A DNA stretch of 64,000 nucleotides. Origin: an uncultured Porphyromonadaceae bacterium (GTDB lineage Bacteria > Bacteroidota > Bacteroidia > Bacteroidales > Porphyromonadaceae). The stretch's first letter is position 1; every line of letters starts with the position of its first letter. The stretch spans positions 1-64,000 of the forward strand of contig CAMYAB010000009.1 of the NCBI GenBank assembly GCA_947253625.1, given 5' to 3'. A model generated the notes under the pieces. It saw nothing but the letters and a program-made list of their open reading frames with translations, was not told the DNA's origin and made no database searches. Both the position numbers and the translations under genes were made by a program. Below are positions 1-8,296 of this stretch, piece after piece.

Positions 1-305
1 GTTTTTGCTCGGCTTTTGTACTTTTGCTCGCTAAAAGACTGGTTTTGATCATGCCTTTGGTTTTGTAGATGGCTTGTCCTTTTTTCTTTCCCTTTTCATT
101 GGGAAGGAGAAGAGACAGATTCGGGCCGAGTATCACTTATCCGTTGACTATTTTAGGTTAAAGCAATGATGGAGAAAGATAGAGCCGGTCTCAGACGAAA
201 TATAAGAGTGGAGCTTATCCGCACTCCTACTGTCGCATGACGGATGGGGGGCGGACTTGGGGAGACGGATGTTCCGCATTTTTTAGGATAAACATACAGA
301 TATAG
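1..305. other. Intergenic leader upstream of the fimbrial locus
   Basis: No coding region is convincing here. The motif TTTTGCTCG occurs twice within the first 35 bases. The last 35 bases before the first fimbrial gene contain TTTTTTAGGATA followed by ACAGATAT, a combination that recurs directly in front of purA at about 39355-39374. I found no clear TAnnTTTG promoter. Confidence 0.4.
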
Positions 306-1718
306 ATGATGGGTAGGACAATAGGTTGTTTGGGGAGCGCATTCGGTCGTCTGTTGCCGATGCTCCTTTTGCTCGTCAGTGCTCCTCTGCTGAGGGCACA
401 GACTGTGACGGTCTCTGCCGGAGCAGTGGCCGGCCCGACTATACATGAGGACTCTGTGCAGGTGTACTTTGCACAGGGCAGTAGTCGACTGGATCCTCTG
501 TTTGGGGAAAATGGCAGTCGCCTCCGCAGCTTTGCAAGTTGGTTCAACGAGCTGATCCGTGATGGCAAGGTGAGGCCCAAAGGCATCCGCATCGTCTCTA
601 CGGCCTCTCCGGAGGGGAGTGTGGCGATCAATGATCGTCTGGCCAAGAAGCGTGCCGATGCGATTGTGGACTATATGTATGGTCAGTGTCGCCTGTCGAC
701 GACGACTATCGATGTGCGGGGGCTGGGTGTGGACTGGAGTAGTCTGGCCACTATGGTGAGGGAGGACTCCTTCTTTCCCTACAAGGAGGAGACGATGGCC
801 CTTTTGGCCACCGTGCCGGAGGGGGGCTTCCGAAACGATACAGATGCCTATCGGCTCAAGGTTCGCCTATCGGAGGTGGGAGGTGGTGTGCCCTGGCACT
901 ATATGGAGGAGCACTTTTACCCAAAGATGCGTCGGACGATGGTGCATGTGGTCTTTGAGCCCAAGCCGGAGCCGGAGCCATCTGTGGCGCATGTGGTGGA
1001 CACTGTGCTGGTGAACCGAGTGGACACCGTGCTGGTGAACCGAGCGGATGCCGTGAAGGTGAACCAAGTGGACACTGTGGAGATAGTACGGGTGGATACC
1101 GTGGTGGTGGAGAAGTGTCCTGATCCTATTTTTGTGTCTATTCCCGGTTTTAGGCCGGAGCCCAAGCCTGTGCCTTTCTACATGTCTTTGCGGACCAACC
1201 TCCTCACGACGGTGGCACTTGTGCCCAATATCGGGGTGGAGTTTTACCTCCGGGATGGCTACTCGCTCCTGGGGTCGTGGAGTGCGGCTTGGTGGAAAAA
1301 CGACCGCATACACACCTACTGGCGTATCTACGGTGGGGAGGTGGAGGTCCGTCGCTATCTGGGCAAAAAGGCGCAGGAGAAGCCTCTGCAGGGGCATCAC
1401 TTGGGGCTGTATGGCCAGTGGTACAGCTGGGACTTTGAGGTCGGCAAGTGGCATCGTGGCTACCAGAGTGCCGATGGCACCTGGAGTGCCGGGCTAAACT
1501 ACGGCTATGCGTTGCCGATCGGGCGACGTTTCAATCTCGACCTCGAGGTGGGAATGGGCTACCTACAGGGGATCTACCAGGAGTGCCTGCCCCAGGTCTA
1601 CGGTGGAGAGCTGCACTATGTATGGCAGGCGACCCGTCGATTGCGGTACTTTGGCCCCACCAAGGTGGGGGTCACGCTCACGTGGCTGCTGGGCTATGGC
1701 AACTATAATAAAAGGTGA
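306..1718 (+). CDS. OmpA-like/DUF3575 outer-membrane protein of the fimbrial locus
   Basis: The 470-aa protein begins with a signal peptide ending near LLRAQ (residue 32). Residues about 45-215 resemble an OmpA/MotB-type peptidoglycan-binding fold, including ASPEG at 100-104 and NDRLAKKRADAIVDY at 109-123. Residues 231-270 are a linker of tandem 8-residue repeats of the type VDTVLVNR. From about 290 to the end it is DUF3575-like and rich in aromatic beta strands, so probably a small barrel or barrel-associated domain. Proteins of this architecture accompany type V fimbrillin genes in Bacteroidales, and the next four genes fit that. A role in anchoring or assembling fimbriae at the outer membrane is inferred. 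The start is ATG 306, or ATG 309 immediately after it. Confidence 0.7.
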   Translation: MMGRTIGCLGSAFGRLLPMLLLLVSAPLLRAQTVTVSAGAVAGPTIHEDSVQVYFAQGSSRLDPLFGENGSRLRSFASWFNELIRDGKVRPKGIRIVSTASPEGSVAINDRLAKKRADAIVDYMYGQCRLSTTTIDVRGLGVDWSSLATMVREDSFFPYKEETMALLATVPEGGFRNDTDAYRLKVRLSEVGGGVPWHYMEEHFYPKMRRTMVHVVFEPKPEPEPSVAHVVDTVLVNRVDTVLVNRADAVKVNQVDTVEIVRVDTVVVEKCPDPIFVSIPGFRPEPKPVPFYMSLRTNLLTTVALVPNIGVEFYLRDGYSLLGSWSAAWWKNDRIHTYWRIYGGEVEVRRYLGKKAQEKPLQGHHLGLYGQWYSWDFEVGKWHRGYQSADGTWSAGLNYGYALPIGRRFNLDLEVGMGYLQGIYQECLPQVYGGELHYVWQATRRLRYFGPTKVGVTLTWLLGYGNYNKR

Positions 1719-1729
1719 GGAGGAGAGCT

Positions 1730-2755
1730 ATGATGACCATGAATCCTATAGAATCGAGATATAAAGGACTGTGGGGGGCTATTGCCCACCTGTCAATCGT
1801 TTTGCCGTTGCTGCTCACGCTGCTTCTCCTCTGTGGTTGCCGGCACCGTCTCTTCACGATGCCCGATACCGGTGGTGTGGAGGTGCAGGTGATCTACGAT
1901 TGGGAGAGCACGGTGACCGAGCTGCCCAAGCAGATGAGCCTCTACCTCTTTCCGGTGGATGCCGGTGGGGTGAAGCGTGGGGGTATGATGCGCTTCGACA
2001 GTGCGGACCCCAAGGGGCATGTGATCGCTGTGAGGCCCGGCCTCTACCATGCGATCTGCGTGAATAGCGATGTGCGCGGTACCTATATGCGCGGTGACGA
2101 CTTTGAGCATTTCTTGGTGACCACGCAGGAGAATCGCCTCCTGCTCAACCGCCTGCTGAGCATGCCGGCGGTGTCGGTGCCTAGGGCGCGCGGTACGGAG
2201 GACGAAAAGGTGATGGAGCTGCCCGACCTGCTCTACTCCGACAGGGTGCGCTCTTTTGAGGTCTTGGCTCCCGAGAGTGGGACGACTCTGCACCAGACTC
2301 TCGTGATGAGGCCTCGCAAGGTGACCACTACGCTGCGGGTCATGATCGACCGGATCAAGAATAGCCGGCACCTGGCAAAACTGACCGGCACTCTCACCGG
2401 ATTGGCGACCGGGTTGCACCTCAGTGGCCCAACCGCCACGGAGACCCTAGCCACACTCCCTTTTGCCCTCGCCAAGGAGGGTGAGGGGGCCACCGCCACG
2501 GTGGAGAGCTTTGGCCCGGCAGGGGGGGGCGGACCCATGCGTCACGTGCTGGTCGTCTATGCGATACTGGACAGCGGTGAGTCCTTCAAGGGTGAGTACG
2601 ATGTGACCGACCTGATCCGACAGGCACCCGATCCACTCAATAGGACCATCCATATCCCTCTGCTGGAGCTGCCAACCCCGATCTATACGGGCAAAAAAGA
2701 CCCCATACAGGTGGAGCAGTGGAAGGAGGTCAAGGTGCCTCTGCCTATGTGGTGA
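1730..2755 (+). CDS. DUF5119-like lipoprotein of the fimbrial locus
   Basis: The 341-aa protein has a hydrophobic signal followed by the lipobox LCGC, so it is probably an outer-membrane lipoprotein. The segment just after the Cys, with PDTGGVEVQVIYDWE, matches what I recall of DUF5119 proteins next to fimbrillins; family-level function is unknown, and a FimB/Mfa2-like anchor or usher role is inference. I chose ATG 1730 because AGGAGGAG lies just upstream. An in-frame GTG at 1715 overlapping the previous stop is the alternative. A degraded copy of its C-terminal region (GPAGG...VVYAI...SGE) is found at 7904-7990. Confidence 0.6.
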   Translation: MMTMNPIESRYKGLWGAIAHLSIVLPLLLTLLLLCGCRHRLFTMPDTGGVEVQVIYDWESTVTELPKQMSLYLFPVDAGGVKRGGMMRFDSADPKGHVIAVRPGLYHAICVNSDVRGTYMRGDDFEHFLVTTQENRLLLNRLLSMPAVSVPRARGTEDEKVMELPDLLYSDRVRSFEVLAPESGTTLHQTLVMRPRKVTTTLRVMIDRIKNSRHLAKLTGTLTGLATGLHLSGPTATETLATLPFALAKEGEGATATVESFGPAGGGGPMRHVLVVYAILDSGESFKGEYDVTDLIRQAPDPLNRTIHIPLLELPTPIYTGKKDPIQVEQWKEVKVPLPMW

Positions 2756-2776
2756 TGGTGAGATGAATTTTTTTAG

Positions 2777-2795
2777 GGGAAGCTAAGGCCTTCCC
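2777..2795 (+). promoter_or_regulatory. Short hairpin ahead of the first fimbrillin
   Basis: GGGAAG and CTTCCC flank a 7-nt loop between the DUF5119 gene and the first fimbrillin. A T-rich stretch precedes it, and no T-run follows, so it is not a standard terminator. It could stabilise the fimbrillin mRNA 5' end. Confidence 0.3.
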
Positions 2796-2821
2796 GGAGT
2801 TTCAATACGTGTTTTGTCAAC

Positions 2822-4045
2822 ATGAAGAATAACTACCTGATACTTGCGGCCACTCTCGCATCGATGCTGGCTCTCTCCGCCTGCAACAGACTGGAGACGG
2901 TCAACGCTGTCCGTGAGCCCGGTGTGATTAGCTTCTGCACCAACCTCGACTACGCCCTCCTGCGTGGTACCGAGATCAACCTCCGGACCCTCCGGCAGGA
3001 CGGCTTCTGGGTGGCCGCCATAAGTGAGAACGGCACGCTGCTATTCAACGAGCGGGTGAGCTACGGTACACCAATCCCCAACCGCTGGTCGACCGCCACT
3101 CCCCACTATTGGCCCAAGACCGGCACAGTGAGGTTTTGGGCATATGAACATAAAGATGACTCCCATAAATATGATGGCACTCCTTCAGTTGAGCTGGAAT
3201 ACAACTCCACCCAGCGATATATCGGGGTCTTCTACATACCCGATGCGAGTTCTACAAAATCATCGGTAGAGCGAATGACAGACGTAGTCATAGCTTACGG
3301 TGAAGGCACCAAGGCTGCAAATGAGAGTACCGGTGTGCAACTGACCTTCAAGCACGCAATGGCTCAAGTCGAGATTATGGCCAAGAACGATAACCCAAAC
3401 CGTGAGATAGCTGTGCTGGGTGTACAGCTCGTCGGTGTGTCCGAATATGCTGTCATCAACCTCCCCGAGAGAGGGGGAGACTACTCCTGGGATAACGACG
3501 AATCTGTTGGGGAGAACTTCGATGACCTCGGCAATGCAAATACCGCTGTCCATCTGAACAGTATACCCCGGCGAATCATGCCATCCCCGGCCGGCAACAA
3601 CTTCATGATGTTTCCTCAGCAGTTGACTGCATGTGACTACGGTGTTGACAAGAATGGCTACCTGATTGAGCCGGATGGTACTTTCAATGGCGCCTACATC
3701 GGTGTGATGATGCAGGTGACCGAAAACGGCGTCCCCCTCTACCCCACAGCCGATCAGATGGCCGCCGACCCCCATGCCTACATCATCGGCACAGTGCCTA
3801 TCAATACACTTTGGGAAGCAGGTAAGAAGTACACCTACGTGCTGGATTTTACCAACGGTATCGGCTTACACCCTCCAAAAAAGATGCGTCACATCCCCGA
3901 GCCCAACCCCGGTGTGACCCCCGCTCCCCATTACGTGGAGCCTTTGTGCCCCGATGGCCCCATTTATCCGGGTAAGCCCCTTCTGGGTGAGCCCCTCGGT
4001 TTTGTTCTGAAAATATTCGACCTTGCACTGGACTACCACGGATAA
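2822..4045 (+). CDS. Fimbrillin family lipoprotein, copy 1
   Basis: The 407-aa protein starts with a short signal peptide and lipobox LSAC (Cys about residue 21), as expected for type V pilin precursors, which are exported as lipoproteins and then proteolytically matured. The body carries the fimbrillin-like stretch VSYGTPIPNRWST, GEGTKAANESTG and LTFKHAMAQVEI typical of Mfa-like/FimA-type N-terminal domains. It is clearly paralogous along its full length to the next gene, with the main divergence in the middle and the C-terminal tail. The immediate upstream sequence (TACG, T-run, CAAC, ATG) is shared with copy 2. A structural or minor subunit is likely; which copy is the major stalk subunit cannot be told from sequence. 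Confidence 0.8.
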   Translation: MKNNYLILAATLASMLALSACNRLETVNAVREPGVISFCTNLDYALLRGTEINLRTLRQDGFWVAAISENGTLLFNERVSYGTPIPNRWSTATPHYWPKTGTVRFWAYEHKDDSHKYDGTPSVELEYNSTQRYIGVFYIPDASSTKSSVERMTDVVIAYGEGTKAANESTGVQLTFKHAMAQVEIMAKNDNPNREIAVLGVQLVGVSEYAVINLPERGGDYSWDNDESVGENFDDLGNANTAVHLNSIPRRIMPSPAGNNFMMFPQQLTACDYGVDKNGYLIEPDGTFNGAYIGVMMQVTENGVPLYPTADQMAADPHAYIIGTVPINTLWEAGKKYTYVLDFTNGIGLHPPKKMRHIPEPNPGVTPAPHYVEPLCPDGPIYPGKPLLGEPLGFVLKIFDLALDYHG

Positions 4046-4054
4046 ACAAGCGTG

Positions 4055-4090
4055 GAACAGTAGCTTTCCGAAGAGTGTTCTTTTTATTTT
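4055..4090 (+). terminator. Weak intercistronic terminator or attenuator between the fimbrillins
   Basis: GAACA and TGTTC enclose a 16-nt loop with an inner CTT/AAG pair, followed by TTTTTATTTTT. The stem is weak, so partial termination between the two paralogous subunit genes is more plausible than a full stop. Confidence 0.35.
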
Positions 4091-4118
4091 TAATTTTCAA
4101 CAATACGTTTTTTCCAAC

Positions 4119-5312
4119 ATGAAGAAAAACTACCTAATGCTTGCGGCTACTGCCGCAACGGTGATGGCTTTCTCCGCCTGCAACAAGATGGAGACGATCA
4201 ACGCCGTCAGTGAGACAGGGAGCATCAGCTTCCGCACCAACCTCGACTACGCCCGTCTGCGTGGCACTGAGGTCAACCTCCAGTCTCTCCAGCAGTCCGG
4301 CTTCAAGGTCTATGCTGACAAAGAGGGGCAGAGGTACTTCGACGAGCGGGTGAGCTACGGTACACCCATCCCCAACCGCTGGTCGACAGTCACTCCCTAC
4401 TACTGGCCCGATGCCGGTACGGTGAAGTTTTGGGCGTACGAAAACGATGGAGCCGGCACGGCAACGGTGAACTCTACCGAGCAAAAGATCACAAACTTTA
4501 CGCCTGCCGAGGCTCATAGTTCTACAGCGGCAATGGTAGAGCTGCAGAAAGATCTGGTCGTAGCCTACGGCGAGGGTACCAAGGCTGCGAATGAGAGCAC
4601 CGGCTTGCAACTGACGTTCAAGCACGCACTGGCTCAGATCGAGATCAAGGCTAAGAACGACAACCCAACCCGCACAGTCAAGGTGCTGGGTGTACAGATC
4701 GTCGGTGTGGATGGCAAGGCTACCCTCACACTCCCGACCAACAACACAGAGCTCGCATGGGCAAATAACGAAGAGGTGAACGGCAGCAACGGTGCACACT
4801 ACGATGATCTCGGCAATGCAACCACCGCCGTTGAGCTGGACGGTACGCCAAAGCGAATCATGAAGACCACAGCGGGTAACAACTTCATGCTGATCCCTCA
4901 GCAGCTGACAGCCTGGAACTACACGGAGGAGGCAGCAACCAAGAACTTCACCGGTGCCTACATTGCTGTGATGATGCAGGTGAGCGAAAACGGTGCACCC
5001 CGCTTCCCCACTGCCACCCAGCTGGCTGCCAACCCCCACGCCTACATCGTTGGTACTGTGGCCATCAATACGCTATGGGAAGCAGGTAAGAAGTACACCT
5101 ACCAGCTGGACTTCACCAACGGTGTCGGCAACATGCCCCCCTCAAAGCACCCTGAGCCAACACCCAACCCGGGTGTGACCCCCGCACCCGGTCGCGTGGT
5201 ACCCTCTCCTGTCACCCCTGATCCCGGTCAGCCCATCCTGGGTCAGCCGATCAGCTTCACGGTTGAGGTAACTGACTATGTCAATGTCGACCAGGGCGTA
5301 GCCATGCCCTAA
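4119..5312 (+). CDS. Fimbrillin family lipoprotein, copy 2
   Basis: The 397-aa protein has lipobox FSAC and the same fimbrillin blocks as its upstream neighbour: VSYGTPIPNRWST, GEGTKAANESTG, LTFKHALAQIEI and a Pro-rich PNPGVTPAP segment near the C-terminus. The ATG at 4119 is preferred over an upstream in-frame start because it gives a normal lipoprotein signal and matches the start context of copy 1. The C-terminal tail differs from copy 1, which is of interest because in type V pili the terminal strands take part in donor-strand polymerisation. Tandem duplication is the simplest origin. Confidence 0.82.
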   Translation: MKKNYLMLAATAATVMAFSACNKMETINAVSETGSISFRTNLDYARLRGTEVNLQSLQQSGFKVYADKEGQRYFDERVSYGTPIPNRWSTVTPYYWPDAGTVKFWAYENDGAGTATVNSTEQKITNFTPAEAHSSTAAMVELQKDLVVAYGEGTKAANESTGLQLTFKHALAQIEIKAKNDNPTRTVKVLGVQIVGVDGKATLTLPTNNTELAWANNEEVNGSNGAHYDDLGNATTAVELDGTPKRIMKTTAGNNFMLIPQQLTAWNYTEEAATKNFTGAYIAVMMQVSENGAPRFPTATQLAANPHAYIVGTVAINTLWEAGKKYTYQLDFTNGVGNMPPSKHPEPTPNPGVTPAPGRVVPSPVTPDPGQPILGQPISFTVEVTDYVNVDQGVAMP

Positions 5313-5339
5313 GGTTGACGGCTGAGTAGTCGACTATAT

Positions 5340-5396
5340 GCCGGAGGGGGTTGGACAACCTCAGCGGTTGGGGCTCCGTGCCTCTCCCCCTCCGGC
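5340..5396 (+). promoter_or_regulatory. Long perfect hairpin between fimbrillin 2 and the tip-like gene
   Basis: GCCGGAGGGGG (5340-5350) is perfectly complementary to CCCCCTCCGGC (5386-5396), with a further GGTTG/CAACC pairing inside the loop. There is no T-run, so it looks like an mRNA-stabilising or attenuating structure that could set the subunit to tip ratio. Confidence 0.5.
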
Positions 5397-5457
5397 AACC
5401 ACACAAGAGTATGACCGGAGCTTGCTCCGAAGCCTGGACACACACAACGGAAGAGAT

Positions 5458-7911
5458 ATGATACAAAAGAGCATTACTAAAATAGGACACAGCCACACCC
5501 CTCATTGGCTCGCCACACTGGTCGCAGTGGCACTCAGTGCCACCGGTTGCAGATCCGACCTCCCTATCGGTGCCGACTCGGACGAGCCATCGGAGGCACT
5601 GGCCTTTCAGGTTCGGACAGACGGTGCCTTTGCCTCACTGCCGGAGGGCAACGCCACACGAAGCGCAGAGGACCGAAGCGACACCACCTATGTGGTGCCG
5701 CTCGAGCTGACACCGATCGGAGCGACGAGCGCCGATGCCGCCGGCAAGCGTCCGCAGTACTATCTCCATATCCGGGTCACCGACTGGGACGAAGCCTCCG
5801 ATACCCCCGACAACAACTCGTCACCCACACGCGCCACCCTCTACAACACAAATACGATCGACAACATCGGCATCTACGGGATTACTTGGAAAGGTAAGTT
5901 TCCGCAACGGGACTACCGAGCTGGCATAGTTAGGTACAGTTATGACTCTACGACTGCTGCAACTAGAAAAAAACTGATTGTCAACGAAAAGTTGACACGC
6001 AGCAATGGTTTCAAGAGTGCTTATTGGTGGAGAAAAGATATTCATCAAGATGAAAGACTTCGGATCTACGCCTATGCTCCATACAATGCCCAAGGCATAG
6101 ATTTTGACAGTTTTGATGATGACTACAACACCTCGGCGCAGCATCTGTCGAATGTTTGGAATAAAACTAGGGCTTTTTTCTATACCAACCCTACAGATCC
6201 GGCTCAGCAACAGGATCTGCTCCTCGGTGAAATTTATGATTTGGGTTGTAAATATTATCCAGATCTTCTTAAAAGGGTCGGCATTCTCGATAGGTATTAC
6301 CACCGCACCCACTCTCTTGAAAATTTGACCATGCGCCATGCGTTAACTGCGCTACGGTTTGAGTTGGGGAAGGGATTCCTGGCTGGAACGGTGAAGAGTA
6401 TTAGTTTTAGTAATGTTTATACTAAAGGAAAATGTTATTACTCCCCGCGATATGTTTATGGTAGTCATATCTACTATATTGATGGCCTTTTGTGTCGTTG
6501 GGACCCCAGTAGCTACAGCATGAGGCAGGACGTCACCATTCCGATCAACAAGAGCCACGCAGGAGCTGCCGGTACGCAGCTGCTCGATGAGCCTTATCTG
6601 GTGATACCGCAAGATATGAGCAACAAGAAGATGACCCTGCGAGGTAGCGATCGGTACGGTGACTTTGAGCTGACCTATAACTTTCCGAGTGATTATAAGT
6701 GGGGGGGTGGTAGACTTATCACCTATACCATCTCCGACACGCGTCAGCTCAAGGAAGAGTACACGCTGAGTGCCGACAAGGACAAGCTGATGTTTCCCTA
6801 CTTGTGGGATGGTAACTCCGAAGAGGTCGTGCGGGTGACGGCAAACAAGATTGTGTCGCGGAAGGGCACCAAGACTTTCACCACCCCACTCAACCTCGAC
6901 GACCTAGCGATCATCCCATCGGATCCCGACCAAATAATCATCACGAAAAATCAGGTGACCAATAGTTTCACTGTCAAGGTTAAGCCTAACATAGGACTCA
7001 CGGATAAGATCTTCGAGGGGCGTATTACCATCCGGATCCTGCCCTCTGCCTCCAACCAAGCCAAGGAGATCGTACTACCGGTGTACCAGGGGTTCTTCAA
7101 TCCGCTGTACTTATTTGCGGAGCACAACATGGTTGACACCAAGGGTACTTTTGACACCGAGGGCCGAGTGCTGAAGCGCTTTACGTGGCGCGAAGCCATG
7201 GCCTACGACACCACCCCGGCTCGCCTCGGCAACGAGATCTACTACCTGCCGACGATTGAGGAGTGGGCCGCGATCATCCCGCCGAACTATGATGGTCGTA
7301 ATGGGGTTGTTCATGGCTTCAAGCTCTTTCTTACTGGCGACCATAATGAATACAATCAGAAATTCAATAGGGTCTTTCAGGGGAGGAAGGTGCGAAGTGC
7401 CGGAACGGACCTACTCATGAGTGGTCACCTGGAGTATCGCAAGGACGAGGACCTCGCACCCGTGGATGGCGAGGAAAACTGTCAGGTCTATGCCACCTAC
7501 ACCTACACCTCCATCGACAACCCCGAGCAACAGCTCCATGTGATAGCGCGCTATAAACGCTTGGGTACCGGCCCCAACAGTGCTCTCCGTATATACATGA
7601 TGCGGACCGAGAGGGCATACTCCATATCAGAGGCGACAAGTAGTAGTGTGGACTGGAATTCGCCTTGCGTGGTGTCTCGCGACTTTTACTGGGGTGTGCC
7701 TGATATACATGACGTTATCCCTATGGAAAGCTACTGCTCTACAACCAAGTGCACCAACCCACTTCTCTCGGAGCCAGCTAGGTACTCCTTAACCCTCCTT
7801 CTGGATGGCGCAGTTGAATTTGACATCTGGTATGAGAGAATCCCTGCCTCTATTCGGCTGGTGGTGCGAGATCTGAGTTCGAAGTATCCCTCCCGCCCAC
7901 GTCACGATTGA
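5458..7911 (+). CDS. Large fimbrial tip-like lipoprotein
   Basis: The 817-aa protein begins with a signal ending in the lipobox SATGC. Residues about 35-420 resemble a fimbrillin-like domain (regions around IGIYGITWKG, AYAPYN and MRHALTALRFELG). About 440-560 looks like a BACON/Ig-type beta domain (LSADKDKLMF, FTVKVKPN). The C-terminal third contains YLPTIEEWAAIIP, a motif of large fimbrial accessory proteins in Bacteroidales. Being three to four times a pilin's added domain count and last in the locus, it is probably a tip adhesin or terminal subunit. ATG 5458 is chosen for the signal peptide. AT-richer codons at about 5900-6480 contrast with the flanks and suggest a recombined segment. The 3' end abuts a foreign DUF5119 fragment. 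Confidence 0.65.
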   Translation: MIQKSITKIGHSHTPHWLATLVAVALSATGCRSDLPIGADSDEPSEALAFQVRTDGAFASLPEGNATRSAEDRSDTTYVVPLELTPIGATSADAAGKRPQYYLHIRVTDWDEASDTPDNNSSPTRATLYNTNTIDNIGIYGITWKGKFPQRDYRAGIVRYSYDSTTAATRKKLIVNEKLTRSNGFKSAYWWRKDIHQDERLRIYAYAPYNAQGIDFDSFDDDYNTSAQHLSNVWNKTRAFFYTNPTDPAQQQDLLLGEIYDLGCKYYPDLLKRVGILDRYYHRTHSLENLTMRHALTALRFELGKGFLAGTVKSISFSNVYTKGKCYYSPRYVYGSHIYYIDGLLCRWDPSSYSMRQDVTIPINKSHAGAAGTQLLDEPYLVIPQDMSNKKMTLRGSDRYGDFELTYNFPSDYKWGGGRLITYTISDTRQLKEEYTLSADKDKLMFPYLWDGNSEEVVRVTANKIVSRKGTKTFTTPLNLDDLAIIPSDPDQIIITKNQVTNSFTVKVKPNIGLTDKIFEGRITIRILPSASNQAKEIVLPVYQGFFNPLYLFAEHNMVDTKGTFDTEGRVLKRFTWREAMAYDTTPARLGNEIYYLPTIEEWAAIIPPNYDGRNGVVHGFKLFLTGDHNEYNQKFNRVFQGRKVRSAGTDLLMSGHLEYRKDEDLAPVDGEENCQVYATYTYTSIDNPEQQLHVIARYKRLGTGPNSALRIYMMRTERAYSISEATSSSVDWNSPCVVSRDFYWGVPDIHDVIPMESYCSTTKCTNPLLSEPARYSLTLLLDGAVEFDIWYERIPASIRLVVRDLSSKYPSRPRHD

Positions 7912-7990
7912 GGACCATGGTCCGGCAGGCGGTGTCGCCTACAAGCGTCATGCGCCGGTCGTCTATGCGATACCGTACAGCGGTGAGTAG
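7904..7990 (+). pseudogene. Fragment of a DUF5119-type gene
   Basis: Read in frame from 7904, this stretch encodes TIEDHGPAGG..., then VVYAIPYSGE and a TAG at 7988. It aligns with the C-terminal region of the intact DUF5119 protein at 1730-2755 (TVESFGPAGG..., VVYAILDSGE); the DNA shares GGTCGTCTATGCGATAC and AGCGGTGAGT. It overlaps the last codons of the tip-like gene in a different frame and has no start, so it is a remnant left by duplication or recombination within fimbrial loci. Confidence 0.55.
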
Positions 7991-8006
7991 TCCTGCTCAC
8001 GCTTTT

Positions 8007-8068
8007 CCCCACCTTCCCCCGTTTTGTGCCCGGTTGGGCCTTCGGGAGGGGGTGGGGTCGTTTTTTTT
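8007..8068 (+). terminator. Rho-independent terminator of the fimbrial locus
   Basis: CCCCACC and GGGGGTGGGG form a GC-rich stem with an internal GCCCG/GGGC helix, followed by TCG and eight T. It separates the fimbrial locus from the lipid operon. The remaining 230 bases up to 8296 hold no recognisable gene; ACAACTTTG just before the next start is a possible degenerate -7 element. Confidence 0.75.
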
Positions 8069-8296
8069 GATCGGGTCGGTAGCCCAGGGTTCGCCCCCAA
8101 TAATTCAGAAAAACGGATGGGAGTGGAAGAGGTCTCCGGTACACGCTTTCGCCTCAGTTGTCTCTTCTGCCCGATATATTTTGGTATATTGTCGAAAACA
8201 ACACTTCCACAGGCATCGGCGGTCCTCACTCTTGAGGGTGGGGCAAGCGTGCTATGGGAGGATAACCGGGTCTACGTGACAACTTTGCACCGATAT

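Noticed and set aside
1..305. Invertible promoter for fimbrial phase variation
   Set aside because: No inverted repeat pair flanking a promoter was found and no site-specific recombinase is near.
867..1454. 195-codon minus-strand ORF inside the OmpA/DUF3575 gene
   Set aside because: It lies wholly opposite a convincing gene, is His/Arg-rich, and is explained by high GC and codon bias.
3260..5039. Long minus-strand ORFs opposite the fimbrillin genes (171 and 301 codons)
   Set aside because: They mirror the plus-strand codon pattern and both contain the same antisense peptides because the genes are paralogues.
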